DNA of 64,000 bases from Bradyrhizobium tropiciagri (GCF_018130545.1 NZ_JAFCKF010000006.1:496001-560000), one strand, 5' to 3'; shown: positions 20,019 through 31,759, counted from the stretch's first letter. The notes: generated from the sequence alone by a model not told the origin. Program-made: numbers and translations.

Positions 20019-20233
20019 GCAATATGATTCCGCTAACGTTCCCGTGAGTCTGAGATTTTCCGGACAATCCGTCGCGGCCAGGGCCGTCAGGTGTGGTTAA
20101 GGGCCGGTTGCGTTGCGAATGGCCCCTTGCAGGGGCCGCGGCTTAGCGCAATCATGTCACTCTCGTGACGATCCCGAAGTGGGGGCACCGGCCTTCGGGT
20201 TCCGATCGTCACCGAGATGACAGGAGGCGCTCG

Positions 20234-20605
20234 ATGAGTTTGATCTCGGAGGACACCGATCCGAGCGGGAGTCGCGCCGCGGCGCGTCCCGTCGCCGCGA
20301 CCCCCCAGCCCAACCGGGTGACATTCAATCGACTTGAGCTCAACCGCATTCTCAATCTCTATGGCCGCATGGTCGCCGACGGCGAGTGGCGCGATTATGC
20401 GATCGACTTCCTGAAGGACCGCGCCGTGTTCTCGGTGTTCCGGCGCGCGTCCGAAATGCCGATCTACCGGATCGAGAAGGATCCCCGGCTGGCGCGCAAG
20501 CAGGGCATGTACAGCGTGATTTCGGCGACCGGCCTGATCCTGCGTCGCGGCCATGAACTCGAACGTGTGCTGCTCGTAATCGACCGCAAGCTCTCGGTGG
20601 TGTAG
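20234..20605 (+). CDS. DUF2794 domain protein
   Basis: The ATG at 20234, with a perfect AGGAGG 6 nt upstream, gives 123 residues. The core VTFNRLELNRILNLYGRMVADG, EWRDYAIDFLKDRAVFSVFR and YRIEKDPRLARKQGMYSV is the DUF2794 domain of alphaproteobacteria. It is soluble and has no known function. It stands alone, between the small RNA candidate and the convergent Bax inhibitor-like gene. The frame is open for 23 further codons upstream, but the ribosome binding site decides the start. Confidence 0.88.
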   Translation: MSLISEDTDPSGSRAAARPVAATPQPNRVTFNRLELNRILNLYGRMVADGEWRDYAIDFLKDRAVFSVFRRASEMPIYRIEKDPRLARKQGMYSVISATGLILRRGHELERVLLVIDRKLSVV

Positions 20606-20660
20606 GCGCGTTCGCGCGACCCGTTGGCTCCATCCCGGCCACGCCGCATTCTGCTCCGCC

Positions 20661-20693
20661 AAAAGAAAAAGCCCCGGCCGTGTGGCCGGGGCT
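20661..20693 (-). terminator. Intrinsic terminator of the Bax inhibitor-1 family gene
   Basis: On the minus strand a 9-bp G/C stem gccccggcc/ggccggggc with a 4-nt loop (20671-20692) is followed by tttttctttt. It lies 29 nt beyond the stop at 20722. It may also hinder read-through from the convergent DUF2794 gene. Confidence 0.85.
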
Positions 20694-20721
20694 CGGGTCG
20701 ATCTGCTCTCGCTCGAGGCGC

Positions 20722-21513
20722 TTAGTCGCGCTGGCCGAGCAGCTGCAGCAGCAGCGTGAACAGGTTGATGAAGTTCAGGTAGAGCGAGAGGGCACCGGTG
20801 ATGGCCGCACGCTCCGCCGCGACGCCACCCTGCGAGGCGTAGCCGTAGATGTAGTCGTTCTTCAGCCGCTGGGTGTCCCAGGCGGTGAGGCCCGCGAACA
20901 CCAGCACGCCGACCACCGAGACGATGAACTGCAGCGCCGAGCTCGCCAGGAACAAATTGACCAGGCTCGCGATGATGATGCCGATCAGGCCCATGAACAG
21001 GAACGAGCCCATGCCGCTCATGTCACGCTTGGTGGTGTAGCCGTAGAGGCTCAGCGCACCGAACGTCGCCGCCGTGATGAAGAACACGCGCACGATCGAG
21101 GTGTGCGTGTACACCAGGAAGATCGACGACAGCGACAGGCCCATCAGCGCCGAGAACACCCAGAACAGGAGCTGGGCGGTCGCGGGCTGCAAGCGGTTGA
21201 TGCCGGCCGAGATGACGAACACCATCGCCAGCGGGGCGAGGATGAACAGCCACTTCAGCGGGCTCACGAACATCGCGTAGCCGAACTGCGTCAGATAGGC
21301 GTTGCCGAACTTGGCGACGGCGGCCGACTGGTCGGTGGTCACCGCGCCCATGTAGACGCCGAGCGCGGCCAGGCCGGTGATGGCGAGGCCGATGCTCATG
21401 TAGTTGTAGATGCGCAGCATGTAGGCGCGCAGACCGGCGTCGACGGCCGCAGCGTCAATGCGCCCGGCGGCCCGGCCGAAAGGAGAAGCGTAATTGCGGT
21501 CTAGGTCCGACAT
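20722..21513 (-). CDS. Bax inhibitor-1/YccA family membrane protein
   Basis: The ATG at 21513 (MSDLDRNYASPFGR) gives 263 residues with about seven membrane helices. Family motifs include MLRIYNYMSIGLAITGLAA, FALSSIFLVYTH-type helix spacing and VFAGLTAWDTQRLKNDY near the C-terminus. Bacterial members (YccA, YbhL, BsYetJ) are pH-sensitive calcium leak channels or FtsH modulators. Which applies here is not visible. The upstream ATG at 21549 adds 12 residues without similarity. It is a single-gene unit with a strong terminator. Confidence 0.94.
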   Translation of the reverse strand: MSDLDRNYASPFGRAAGRIDAAAVDAGLRAYMLRIYNYMSIGLAITGLAALGVYMGAVTTDQSAAVAKFGNAYLTQFGYAMFVSPLKWLFILAPLAMVFVISAGINRLQPATAQLLFWVFSALMGLSLSSIFLVYTHTSIVRVFFITAATFGALSLYGYTTKRDMSGMGSFLFMGLIGIIIASLVNLFLASSALQFIVSVVGVLVFAGLTAWDTQRLKNDYIYGYASQGGVAAERAAITGALSLYLNFINLFTLLLQLLGQRD

Positions 21514-21746
21514 GGTCGAATTCCCGTGGTTGGTCCCGGTGGAGCGCAAGGGATTTGCGGCGCCGGTCGTAAATCTATCTCAGATGGCTCGGTTTGCGGA
21601 ACATTAATTCCGTGTCATTCAGCCGGCCATCCGACCCGATTGGTATGTGGGAAATTAACACATCCGACGCAAGCTTCCACGCGCGGCCGAATGTCGCTCT
21701 GGCCTAGCATGGCAGGCAAAAACGGCGCTTCCGCCGCTACAAATTG

Positions 21747-24332
21747 TCACAAATTCCGCAGCACCGAGGCCGGTTTCTGGTTCAGCGCGAGCAGCGTTCC
21801 GGCCAGCCCCAATCCGACCGTGACGACCAGCGCGGCGACCACGACCAGCGCGGCGCTGCCGGCCTGCCAGATGAAGCTCAGCGTCATCAGCCGCGTCACG
21901 ATCAGCCAGGCCGCGACCGAGCCGGCGATGACGCCGAAGATCGCGGTTGCAAAACCGATCATCAGGTACTCCAGCGCGTAAGCGCCGAGCAATCGCGCCC
22001 GCGTGGCGCCGAGCGTCTTGAGGATCACGGCGTCATAGACGCGATGGCGGTGCCCGGCGGCGAGCGCGCCGCCCAGCACTAGGATCGCCGAGATCAGCGT
22101 CACGGCGCTGGCGCCGCGGATCGCCAGCACGAGATTGCTCACGACGCTGCCGATGGTCTCCAGCGCCTCGCGGACCCGCACGCTGGTCACCATCGGAAAC
22201 GCGTCGGCGACCTGCTTGATGATGCGCGCGTCGTCGTTGGCGCCCGCTTGGGTCGAGCTCGCATGCGGTTCCGTCAGGGTCGCGACATGGCTGTGCGGCG
22301 CGCCCTTGAAGGCGTTCGGTGAGAACACCAGCACGAAGTTGATGCCGAGACCCTGCCAGTCGATGTTGCGCAGATTGGCGATCTTCGCCGGCACGTCGCG
22401 GCCGAGCACGTTGACCACGATCTCGTCGCCGATCTTCAAGCCCAGGCCGTCGGCTATCTTCTTCTCCATCGAGACCAGCGGAGGTCCGCTGTAGTCCGGC
22501 CCCCACCATTCGCCCTCGACGATCTTCGAGCCCTTGGGAATTTCGCCGGTGTAGGTGAGGCCGCGGTCGCTCTGCAGCACCCATTCGGAATCGACCGACG
22601 GCTTGAGCTGGTCGGCCTTGACACCGCGCGCCGCGACGATGCGTCCGCGCAGCATCGGCACGTCCTCGACGGTCGAGCCGGCGGCGATCTGGCCCAGGAA
22701 GGCGGCAAAGCGGTCGGCCTCGGTGGAGGGGATGTCGATGAAGAAGAACGACGGCGCCCGCTCCGGCAGCGCGGCCAGGAATTGTCGGCGCAGATTGCCG
22801 TCGATCTGGGTGATGGTGACGAGCACCGCGAGGCCGAGCCCCAGCGACAGCACGACCGACGGCGTCAGCGCGCCCGGCCGGTGGATGTTGGCAATGGCGA
22901 GCCGCAGCATGGTGATGCGGCTGCGCGGCAGCCGGCGCGCCACCGCCATCAGGATCTCGGCGATCCCGCGCAGCAGCAGGAACACCGCGATCGATGAGGC
23001 GACGAACACGGTGGCGACCCGCTTGTCATAGGCGAGCCCGATCGCAACCCCGATCAGGAGGGCGATCACCACGGCCATCAGCGCGAGATAGCTCCAGCGC
23101 GGGCGGTGCCACTCGCTGGCGACGGTCTCGCGGAACAGCGCGGCGACCGGCACGTCATGGACCCGGCCGAGCGGCCACAGCCCGAACGCCAGCGCGGTAA
23201 GCTGGCCATAGATGAAGGAGAGCGCGAGCTCGTCCGGATGCAGGGCAGGCACCACCGGCAGCGGCAGCAGCTTGCCGAACAGGCCGACAATGACGAAGGG
23301 CAGCGTGGCGCCGAGCACGAGCCCGATCACCGAACCGATTCCGGCCAGCACCACCACTTGCGTGCAGTAGATCGTGAAGACATCGCGACCGGTGGCGCCG
23401 AGCGCCTTGAACGAGGCGATGACGTCGCGGCGGCGGTCGATATGGCTCTTCACCGCGTTGGCGACGCCGACCCCGCCGACCAGCAGGGCGGCAAGACCGA
23501 CCAGGGTCAGGAACTGGGTGAAACGGTTGATGGTGCGCTCGAGCTGCGGCGAGGCGTTGCTGCGACTGCGGACCTCCCAGCCGGCCTCCGGCGCCGCGGC
23601 CCGGGCGCCGTCGATCAGTGCAGTGGTGGCACGATCGTCGTTGGCGCCGTCGGGCAGCTTCACCCGGTAGATCCAGCGCACCAGGCTGCCGGGCTGCAAC
23701 AGGTCAGTGGCGCGCAGGCTGGCTTCGCTGATCAGGAAACGCGGGCCGAGGCCGACGCCGCCGGCGAGCTTGTCGGGTTCGGCCGTTACCACGCTGCGGA
23801 TCTGGTAGGTCGCGCTGCCGATGGTGACGCGGTCGCCGAGCTTGAGGTCGAGCCGCGCCAGCAAGGTCGAGTCGGCTGCCGCGCCAAAAGCGCCGTCGCG
23901 TTCGGCGAGCAGGTCGCCGATCGGCATGTTGGGTTCGAGCGTCAGCTCGCCGAGCATGGGATATTTGCCGTCGACAGCCTTGAGCTCGACCAGCGCCAGC
24001 TTGCCGTCGCCGCTACGCGCCATCGCGCGCAGCGTGGCAGCGACCGAAACCTCGCCGCGGGTGCGCAGATAGGCGACCTCGTCGGGCTTGGCCTCGCGCG
24101 AGATCAGCGAGAACGCGACGTCGCCGCCGAGCAGTGTGCGTCCCTCGCGCGACAGGCCGTCGCCGAGGCTCGCGGCGACCGAGCCGACACCGGCGATCGC
24201 CATCACGCCGAGCGCGATGCAGGCGATGAACACGTAGAATCCGCGCAGGCCGCCGCGCAGTTCGCGCAGCGCATAACGGAAGGCAAGCGACGACGCGCGG
24301 CCCTGCACCGCGACTTCGGACGCAATGCTCAT
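21747..24332 (-). CDS. FtsX-like ABC transporter permease (YbbP type)
   Basis: This 861-residue permease carries two FtsX-like modules. The first spans an N-terminal helix FYVFIACIALGVMAIAGVG, a large periplasmic domain and a helix bundle at about residues 260-430. The second repeats the plan to the end (VTLISAILVLGGALAAGHRHR, then LKTLGATRARLLGAYALEYL). Proteins of this type with a YbbA-like ATPase act on envelope substrates that remain unknown. It is coupled to the ATPase gene by a 4-nt overlap. The gene order with divergent tesA matches E. coli tesA-ybbA-ybbP. Confidence 0.94.
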   Translation of the reverse strand: MSIASEVAVQGRASSLAFRYALRELRGGLRGFYVFIACIALGVMAIAGVGSVAASLGDGLSREGRTLLGGDVAFSLISREAKPDEVAYLRTRGEVSVAATLRAMARSGDGKLALVELKAVDGKYPMLGELTLEPNMPIGDLLAERDGAFGAAADSTLLARLDLKLGDRVTIGSATYQIRSVVTAEPDKLAGGVGLGPRFLISEASLRATDLLQPGSLVRWIYRVKLPDGANDDRATTALIDGARAAAPEAGWEVRSRSNASPQLERTINRFTQFLTLVGLAALLVGGVGVANAVKSHIDRRRDVIASFKALGATGRDVFTIYCTQVVVLAGIGSVIGLVLGATLPFVIVGLFGKLLPLPVVPALHPDELALSFIYGQLTALAFGLWPLGRVHDVPVAALFRETVASEWHRPRWSYLALMAVVIALLIGVAIGLAYDKRVATVFVASSIAVFLLLRGIAEILMAVARRLPRSRITMLRLAIANIHRPGALTPSVVLSLGLGLAVLVTITQIDGNLRRQFLAALPERAPSFFFIDIPSTEADRFAAFLGQIAAGSTVEDVPMLRGRIVAARGVKADQLKPSVDSEWVLQSDRGLTYTGEIPKGSKIVEGEWWGPDYSGPPLVSMEKKIADGLGLKIGDEIVVNVLGRDVPAKIANLRNIDWQGLGINFVLVFSPNAFKGAPHSHVATLTEPHASSTQAGANDDARIIKQVADAFPMVTSVRVREALETIGSVVSNLVLAIRGASAVTLISAILVLGGALAAGHRHRVYDAVILKTLGATRARLLGAYALEYLMIGFATAIFGVIAGSVAAWLIVTRLMTLSFIWQAGSAALVVVAALVVTVGLGLAGTLLALNQKPASVLRNL

Positions 24333-25048
24333 GTGGTCGATTGTCCGTCGATGCGGCCGGAGCGCAGCCGCACCACGCGATCGCAGCGCTGGGCGAGCGC
24401 GAGATCATGCGTCACCAGCACCAAGGTCATGCCGCGTTCGGCGTGCTTGGTGAAGAGCAGGTCGACGATCTGCTTGCCCGTCGTCTCGTCGAGATTTCCG
24501 GTCGGCTCGTCGGCGACCAGGATCGCGGGATCGGGCGCCAGCGCGCGCGCGATCGCGACGCGCTGCTGCTCGCCACCGGACAGCTGCGTCGGATAGTGAT
24601 GCAGCCGTTCGCCGAGACCGACCGATTGCAGCTCCTGCGCGGCGCGCGCGGCCGCATCGGGATTGCCGGCGAGTTCGAGCGGCACGGCGACATTCTCCAG
24701 CGCTGTCATGGTCGGGATCAGATGGAACGACTGGAACACGATGCCGACCTGGCGGCCGCGGAAGCGCGCCAACGCATCTTCATCGAGGGCATTGAACGAG
24801 GTGCCATCGACGACCACTTCTCCGCTGTCAGGACGTTCAAGCCCCGCCATCACCATCAGCAAGGTCGACTTGCCCGAGCCCGATGGGCCGATCAGCCCGA
24901 TGGCCTCACCCGCTGCCACACGAAGGCTGATATCTTTCAGGATATGAACCCGTGCCGCGCCGGCGCCGAGCGAGAGATTGACGTTCCTGACGGCAATGGT
25001 GTCCGGCTCGACGTCGGTCAGTGAAGAGGATGCGATGAGACTGTCCAT
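24329..25048 (-). CDS. ABC transporter ATP-binding protein (YbbA type)
   Basis: This 239-residue ATPase of the MacB/LolD class partners the FtsX-like permease. Walker A GPSGSGKST lies at 54-62, the signature is LSGGEQQRVAIARAL, Walker B is AILVADEPTGNLDE and the H-loop is VTHD. I take the ATG at 25048; the open frame extends to 25111. That start overlaps the start of the divergent esterase gene by 14 nt, so the two genes must share a very compact regulatory region inside each other's 5' coding sequence. Confidence 0.93.
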   Translation of the reverse strand: MDSLIASSSLTDVEPDTIAVRNVNLSLGAGAARVHILKDISLRVAAGEAIGLIGPSGSGKSTLLMVMAGLERPDSGEVVVDGTSFNALDEDALARFRGRQVGIVFQSFHLIPTMTALENVAVPLELAGNPDAAARAAQELQSVGLGERLHHYPTQLSGGEQQRVAIARALAPDPAILVADEPTGNLDETTGKQIVDLLFTKHAERGMTLVLVTHDLALAQRCDRVVRLRSGRIDGQSTT

Positions 25049-25751
25049 GGTTCGGTCATATGGCACTTCCGCGGTTGCGGTCGAGGGCCGGTTGAGAATC
25101 TTCGTGCACATACTCGTGTTGCTTATGGGCTTGATGACGGCGGCAAGTGCGCAGACGCCAGATCAGGGGAAAGCTTCCGCGAAACCGATCAAGATGGTGG
25201 TCCTGGGCGATTCCCTGAGCGCCGGTTACGGCCTTCCAGGCCCGGCGGCGTTTCCGGTCCGGCTACAAAAAGCCTTGGAAGCCAAGGGGATAAAGGTCGA
25301 GATGACCAATGCCGGAGTGTCCGGCGACACCGCCTCGGGCGGCCGCGAGCGGCTCGACTGGTCGGTGGCCGATGGAACTGATGCCGTGATCGTCGAACTC
25401 GGCGCCAACGATGCGCTGCGCGGCATCGATCCCGCGGTGACGCGCGCCGCGCTCTCCGACATCATCACAAAGTTGCAGGCGCGTAAGATCGCCGTGCTGT
25501 TGTGCGGCATGCTCGCGCCGCCGAACTATGGCAGCGAGTACGCAGCGAAGTTCAACGCGATCTATCCGGATCTGTCGAAATCGCTTGGCGTGCCGCTCTA
25601 TCCGTTCTTCCTCGATGGCGTTGCTGGTAATCCGAAGATCAATCAAGCCGACGGCATGCATCCGACAGCAGAGGGTGTGGACATCGTTGTGCAGAATATC
25701 CTGCCCACGGTGCAGGCATTTCTCGGTGCATTATCAGGGCAACGCAGTTGA
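25035..25751 (+). CDS. tesA: Arylesterase / lysophospholipase, SGNH-hydrolase (TesA-like)
   Basis: The ATG at 25035, preceded by gaagagga, gives 238 residues. A signal peptide (FVHILVLLMGLMTAASA) leads to a SGNH hydrolase: block I GDSLSAGYG with nucleophile S60, block II NAGVSGDTASGG, block III ELGANDALRG and block V DGMHPTAEG with the Asp/His pair. TesA-type enzymes are periplasmic thioesterase/lysophospholipases. The divergent ABC pair is its conserved neighbour in E. coli too, which suggests a shared lipid or envelope theme. Confidence 0.94.
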   Translation: MRLSMVRSYGTSAVAVEGRLRIFVHILVLLMGLMTAASAQTPDQGKASAKPIKMVVLGDSLSAGYGLPGPAAFPVRLQKALEAKGIKVEMTNAGVSGDTASGGRERLDWSVADGTDAVIVELGANDALRGIDPAVTRAALSDIITKLQARKIAVLLCGMLAPPNYGSEYAAKFNAIYPDLSKSLGVPLYPFFLDGVAGNPKINQADGMHPTAEGVDIVVQNILPTVQAFLGALSGQRS

Positions 25752-25918
25752 AACGCAGGCAGTGCGCCGTATCGTGTCCGTAGGTTTACGAGCTGTTAAC
25801 GCCTCATGCTTCGCAGAGTCACATATCTCGGGTACAAATAAGCATCGGTGATTCGTCGCCGGGCTGTTACAGGGGTGCGGGCTCCCAAAACCCGCGCCAA
25901 GCATCGAGGATTATAGCG

Positions 25919-26455
25919 ATGCCGCGTCTGTTCACTGGACTGGAAATTCCGGCCGAAATTGGCCAGACACTTTCCAATTTGCGTGGCGGCCTCCCAGGCG
26001 CACGCTGGATCGATCCCGAAAATTATCACGTCACCTTGCGCTTCATCGGCGATATCGACGGCCTCTGGGCCAACGAGATCGCGACGATGTTGTTTCGGGT
26101 CAACCGCAAACCGTTCGAGGTCAAATTGCAGGGCCTGTCGAGCTTCGGCGGACGAAAGCCGCGCGCGGTAGTTGCCGCCGTCGAGCCCAGCCGGCCGTTG
26201 ATCGAACTGCAAGCCGAGCTCGAGCGGATGATGCAGCGGATGGGGCTCAATCCAGAGGGCAGAAAATTCACGCCACATGTCACGCTCGCGCGTCTTCATG
26301 ATGCATCGAGCCAGGACGTTGCGGATTATCTGTCCGTGCGCGGCTACTTCCCGAGCCGTACCTTCATGGCGGACCGCTTCGTGCTGTTCTCGTCGCGCGC
26401 GTCGACAGGCGGCGGCCCTTACGTGGTCGAGGATTCCTACGACCTCTGCGCGTAA
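25919..26455 (+). CDS. thpR: RNA 2',3'-cyclic phosphodiesterase (2H family)
   Basis: This 178-residue member of the 2H phosphoesterase family has two HxT motifs: H37 in NYHVTLRFIGDI and H120 in FTPHVTLARLHD. It hydrolyses 2',3'-cyclic phosphate RNA ends and was formerly called 2'-5' RNA ligase (LigT). The start MPRLFTGLEIP is family-typical. The gene stands alone between tesA and zapE, with a 167-nt gap before it and a 136-nt gap after it. Confidence 0.94.
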   Translation: MPRLFTGLEIPAEIGQTLSNLRGGLPGARWIDPENYHVTLRFIGDIDGLWANEIATMLFRVNRKPFEVKLQGLSSFGGRKPRAVVAAVEPSRPLIELQAELERMMQRMGLNPEGRKFTPHVTLARLHDASSQDVADYLSVRGYFPSRTFMADRFVLFSSRASTGGGPYVVEDSYDLCA

Positions 26456-26591
26456 GGGATCGCAGATGTGGTGCTAGGCATCCGGCACGCCGTGCGGTCG
26501 GCCGTGGCATGCAAGAGCTCGCGCTTGCATACCCCATTGGCACAATTCACGGCTTGCAATTTGCCGCGCACTAGGGCCGTAAGGTGGGCTC

Positions 26592-27782
26592 ATGTTGTCC
26601 ACCTCGCCCAATTCTTCGTTCCTCGATCACTACAGGTCCCTGGTCGCCTCCGGCGCGATCGAGGCCGATCCTGCGCAGGCGCTCGCCGCTGAAGCCTTTG
26701 GCGCGCTGGAGGAGCGGCTTGCGAGCTACAAGCCGCAGCGCAAGCAGGGCCTGTTCGGACGACTGTTCGGCGGCGACAGGGACGACAAGCCGCCGCGCGG
26801 GCTTTACGTCCATGGCGAAGTCGGCCGCGGCAAGACCATGCTGATGGATCTGTTCTTCCAGCAGAGCCCGGTCGAGCACAAGCGGCGCGCGCATTTCCAC
26901 GAATTCATGGCCGAGGCGCATGAGCGCATCTACGGCTACCGCCAGCAGATCGCGCGCGGCGAGATCGCAGACGGCGACGTGATCGCACTCACCGCGCAGG
27001 CGATCTTCGACGAAGCCTGGCTGCTGTGCTTCGACGAATTCCACGTCACCGACATCGCGGACGCGATGATCCTCGGGCGGCTGTTCGCAAAGCTGTTCGA
27101 TCTCGGCACCGTCGTGGTCGCCACCTCGAACGTCGCGCCTGAGGATCTCTATAAGGGCGGGCTCAATCGCGCGCTGTTCCTGCCGTTCATCGCGCAGATC
27201 TCCAATCATATGGACGTGCTGCGTCTCGATGCGCGCACCGACTTCCGGCTCGAGAAGCTGTTCGGCGTCAAGATGTGGCTGGTGCCGGCGGATCAAGCCG
27301 CTGATGCCGAGCTCGATGCGGCCTGGCGCAAGATGACCGGCAACGCGCCGTGCAAGTCGCGCGACATCACGATCAAGGGCCGTGTGCTGCATGTGCCGTG
27401 CTCCGCGCACGGCGTCGCGCGCTTCAGCTTTGCCGAGATCTGCGAGAAGCCGCTCGCGGCGTCCGATTATCTCCGGCTCGCGCACGACTACCATACGATC
27501 CTGATCGACCGCGTTCCGGTGATGGACTACGCCGAGCGCAACGCTGCCAAGCGCTTCATCTCGCTGATCGACACGCTCTATGACAATGCCGTGAAGCTGA
27601 TGGCCTCGGCCGAAGCCGATCCGGTGTCGCTGTACCTTGCCGAGGACGGCATCGAGGCGATGGAGTTCAAGCGCACGGCCTCGCGCCTGATCGAAATGAG
27701 CTCGGAATCCTATTTGGCGCTGCCGCACGGCCGGAAGGACTCGTCCGCAAGCGGCGCGACGACCGGCCTGGTCGAGACCTGA
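26592..27782 (+). CDS. zapE: Cell division protein ZapE (AFG1-like ATPase)
   Basis: This 396-residue P-loop ATPase of the AFG1/LACE1 family has Walker A GEVGRGKTM at 75-83, Walker B LLCFDEFHVTDIADAMI and a sensor VVATSNVAPEDLYKGGLNR. ZapE binds FtsZ and acts late in constriction; its mitochondrial relatives assist quality control of respiratory complexes. In alphaproteobacteria the gene commonly sits just upstream of mdh-sucCDAB, as here. Confidence 0.94.
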   Translation: MLSTSPNSSFLDHYRSLVASGAIEADPAQALAAEAFGALEERLASYKPQRKQGLFGRLFGGDRDDKPPRGLYVHGEVGRGKTMLMDLFFQQSPVEHKRRAHFHEFMAEAHERIYGYRQQIARGEIADGDVIALTAQAIFDEAWLLCFDEFHVTDIADAMILGRLFAKLFDLGTVVVATSNVAPEDLYKGGLNRALFLPFIAQISNHMDVLRLDARTDFRLEKLFGVKMWLVPADQAADAELDAAWRKMTGNAPCKSRDITIKGRVLHVPCSAHGVARFSFAEICEKPLAASDYLRLAHDYHTILIDRVPVMDYAERNAAKRFISLIDTLYDNAVKLMASAEADPVSLYLAEDGIEAMEFKRTASRLIEMSSESYLALPHGRKDSSASGATTGLVET

Positions 27783-27985
27783 AATCCAGCCTGAAATTCC
27801 GTCTTGCGCACGGTCCGGTTCGGAGCAACTTTTCGTGTCTCCGGGACGGATGTTGCTGGCATGCCTGATCGAATTGCAGGCAGGGCCCGCAATCGGGCAG
27901 GCCGCGACTTGAATGGATCATTCGAAAGGGATAACCACCCTTGCAACCGACTTCCCTCCCTCCTGTACCCAGTTCAAAGGACTGA

Positions 27986-28960
<975 letters not shown>

Positions 28961-28975
28961 TCTCGTTCGGTAATG

Positions 28976-29007
28976 ACCCGATAGGCGATTTCGATCGCCT
29001 GTCGGGT
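28976..29007 (+). promoter_or_regulatory. Hairpin in the mdh-sucC gap
   Basis: A 13-bp imperfect inverted repeat (arms 28976-28988 and 28995-29007, acccgataggcga type, one G-U) starts 16 nt after the mdh stop. No T-run follows, so it is more likely an mRNA-stabilising or processing hairpin, or a dispersed repeat, than a full terminator. Confidence 0.4.
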
Positions 29008-29121
29008 GCAAGATGATGAAATTCTGGCGGATTTTGTAGTTGCGCGAGCCTTGGTATATGGTATGCCAGCTGTAAGGCTGACGTAAAAGGTCGCCGCACG
29101 AGGGTTTGGGAGCGTCTTTCC

Positions 29122-30318
<1,197 letters not shown>

Positions 30319-30320
30319 CG

Positions 30321-30797
30321 ATGGCCGATCATCTCGACGCCCCGACACCGCTGGACGAACACCGCAAGCTCGCGGTCTTCGCCGGCGAGTGGAACGGCGA
30401 AGAGATGGTCTATCCGTCGCGCTGGACCGCTGGCGGTCCGGCCACCTCGCATGTCGTTGCGCGCATCGCGCTCAACGGCTTCTATCTGATCCAGGACAGC
30501 GTGCAGACTCGCGACGGCAAGGAAAGCTTCGCCACCCACGGCGTCTTCACCTACGACCGCGAGGATCGCGCCTACCGCTTGTTCTGGCACGATTCGCTAG
30601 GCTACTACCCGCCGTCGCCGGCGTCCGGCGGCTGGGCGGGCAAGTCGCTGATCCTGGTGCGCGGCTCGCTGCGCGGCAATGCCCGTCACGTCTACGAGGT
30701 CGTCGACGACAACACCTACAACATGAAGATCCAGTTCTCGCCTGACGCGGAAGGGTGGGCCGATGTGCTCACCGGCGTGTACCGGCGTATCCACTAA
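30321..30797 (+). CDS. DUF1579-like small protein inside the sucC-sucD operon
   Basis: This 158-residue soluble protein begins only 2 nt after the sucC stop and ends 36 nt before sucD. Its pattern is HRKLAVFAGEWNGEEMVYPS, VVARIALNGFYLIQDSVQTRDG and GVFTYDREDRAYRLFWHDS. A final FSPDAEGWADVLTGVYRR completes a lipocalin-like beta-barrel of the DUF1579 type. There is no signal peptide. Codon use matches its neighbours, so it is a long-standing resident. Position predicts co-expression with succinyl-CoA synthetase; a functional link is inference. Confidence 0.8.
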   Translation: MADHLDAPTPLDEHRKLAVFAGEWNGEEMVYPSRWTAGGPATSHVVARIALNGFYLIQDSVQTRDGKESFATHGVFTYDREDRAYRLFWHDSLGYYPPSPASGGWAGKSLILVRGSLRGNARHVYEVVDDNTYNMKIQFSPDAEGWADVLTGVYRRIH

Positions 30798-30833
30798 ACC
30801 CTTCACCGCTGTCTCGCGAAAGCATCTCGAACC

Positions 30834-31715
30834 ATGTCCATTCTGATCGACAAGAACACCAAGGTCATCTGCCAGGGCTTCACCGGCAAGAACGGCACGT
30901 TCCATTCGGAAGCGGCGATCGCTTACGGCACCAAGATGGTCGGCGGCGTGGCGCCGGGTAAAGGTGGCCAGACGCATCTCAATTTGCCGGTGTTTGACAC
31001 CGTTGCCGAAGCGCGCGCCAAGACCGGCGCGGACGCCAGCGTGGTCTACGTCCCGCCGCCGGGCGCGGCGGACGCGATCTGCGAGGCGATCGACGCGGAG
31101 ATCCCGCTGATCGTCTGCATCACCGAAGGCATCCCGGTGCTCGACATGGTGCGCGTGAAGCGCTCGCTGTCGGGCTCGAAGTCGCGGCTGATCGGGCCGA
31201 ACTGCCCCGGCGTGATGACCGCCGGCGAGTGCAAGATCGGCATCATGCCGGCCAACATCTTCAAGCCCGGCTCGGTTGGCATCGTCTCCCGCTCCGGCAC
31301 GTTGACCTATGAGGCGGTGTTCCAGACCACCCAGGAAGGCCTCGGCCAGACCACCGCGGTCGGCATCGGCGGCGACCCGGTCAAGGGCACCGAATTCATC
31401 GATGTGCTCGAGATGTTCCTGGCGGACGAGAAGACCAAATCCATCGTCATGATCGGCGAGATCGGCGGTTCCGCCGAGGAGGACGCCGCCCAGTTCCTCA
31501 AGGACGAGGCCAAGCGCGGCCGCAAGAAGCCGATGGTCGGCTTCATCGCCGGTGTCACCGCACCTCCCGGCCGCCGCATGGGCCATGCCGGCGCGATCAT
31601 CTCGGGCGGCAAGGGCGACGCCGGTTCCAAGACCGCAGCGATGGAAGCCGCCGGCATCAAGGTGTCCCCGTCGCCGGCACGGCTCGGGCACACGCTTGCC
31701 GAGATGCTGAAGTAA
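30834..31715 (+). CDS. sucD: Succinyl-CoA synthetase (ADP-forming) alpha subunit
   Basis: This 293-residue subunit binds CoA and carries the phosphohistidine H251 in [17 protein letters not shown]. The start [21 protein letters not shown], the CoA-site [12 protein letters not shown] and the GPNCPGVMT motif are canonical. A strong terminator follows 44 nt after the stop, so mdh/sucC/DUF1579/sucD form a unit separate from sucA. Confidence 0.98.
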   Translation: MSILIDKNTKVICQGFTGKNGTFHSEAAIAYGTKMVGGVAPGKGGQTHLNLPVFDTVAEARAKTGADASVVYVPPPGAADAICEAIDAEIPLIVCITEGIPVLDMVRVKRSLSGSKSRLIGPNCPGVMTAGECKIGIMPANIFKPGSVGIVSRSGTLTYEAVFQTTQEGLGQTTAVGIGGDPVKGTEFIDVLEMFLADEKTKSIVMIGEIGGSAEEDAAQFLKDEAKRGRKKPMVGFIAGVTAPPGRRMGHAGAIISGGKGDAGSKTAAMEAAGIKVSPSPARLGHTLAEMLK

Positions 31716-31759
31716 GCGCCAGCGGGCGAAGTTCCCTTTCGAGGGTTTGGCGTATTTTG

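Noticed and set aside
28976-29007. Terminator between mdh and sucC
   Set aside because: The stem is good but no T-run follows, so it is listed only as a hairpin of unknown effect.
29036-29075. Promoter boxes (ttgcgc and tatggt) upstream of sucC
   Set aside because: The match to a housekeeping promoter is weak and the spacing is arguable; transcription start mapping would be needed before listing it.
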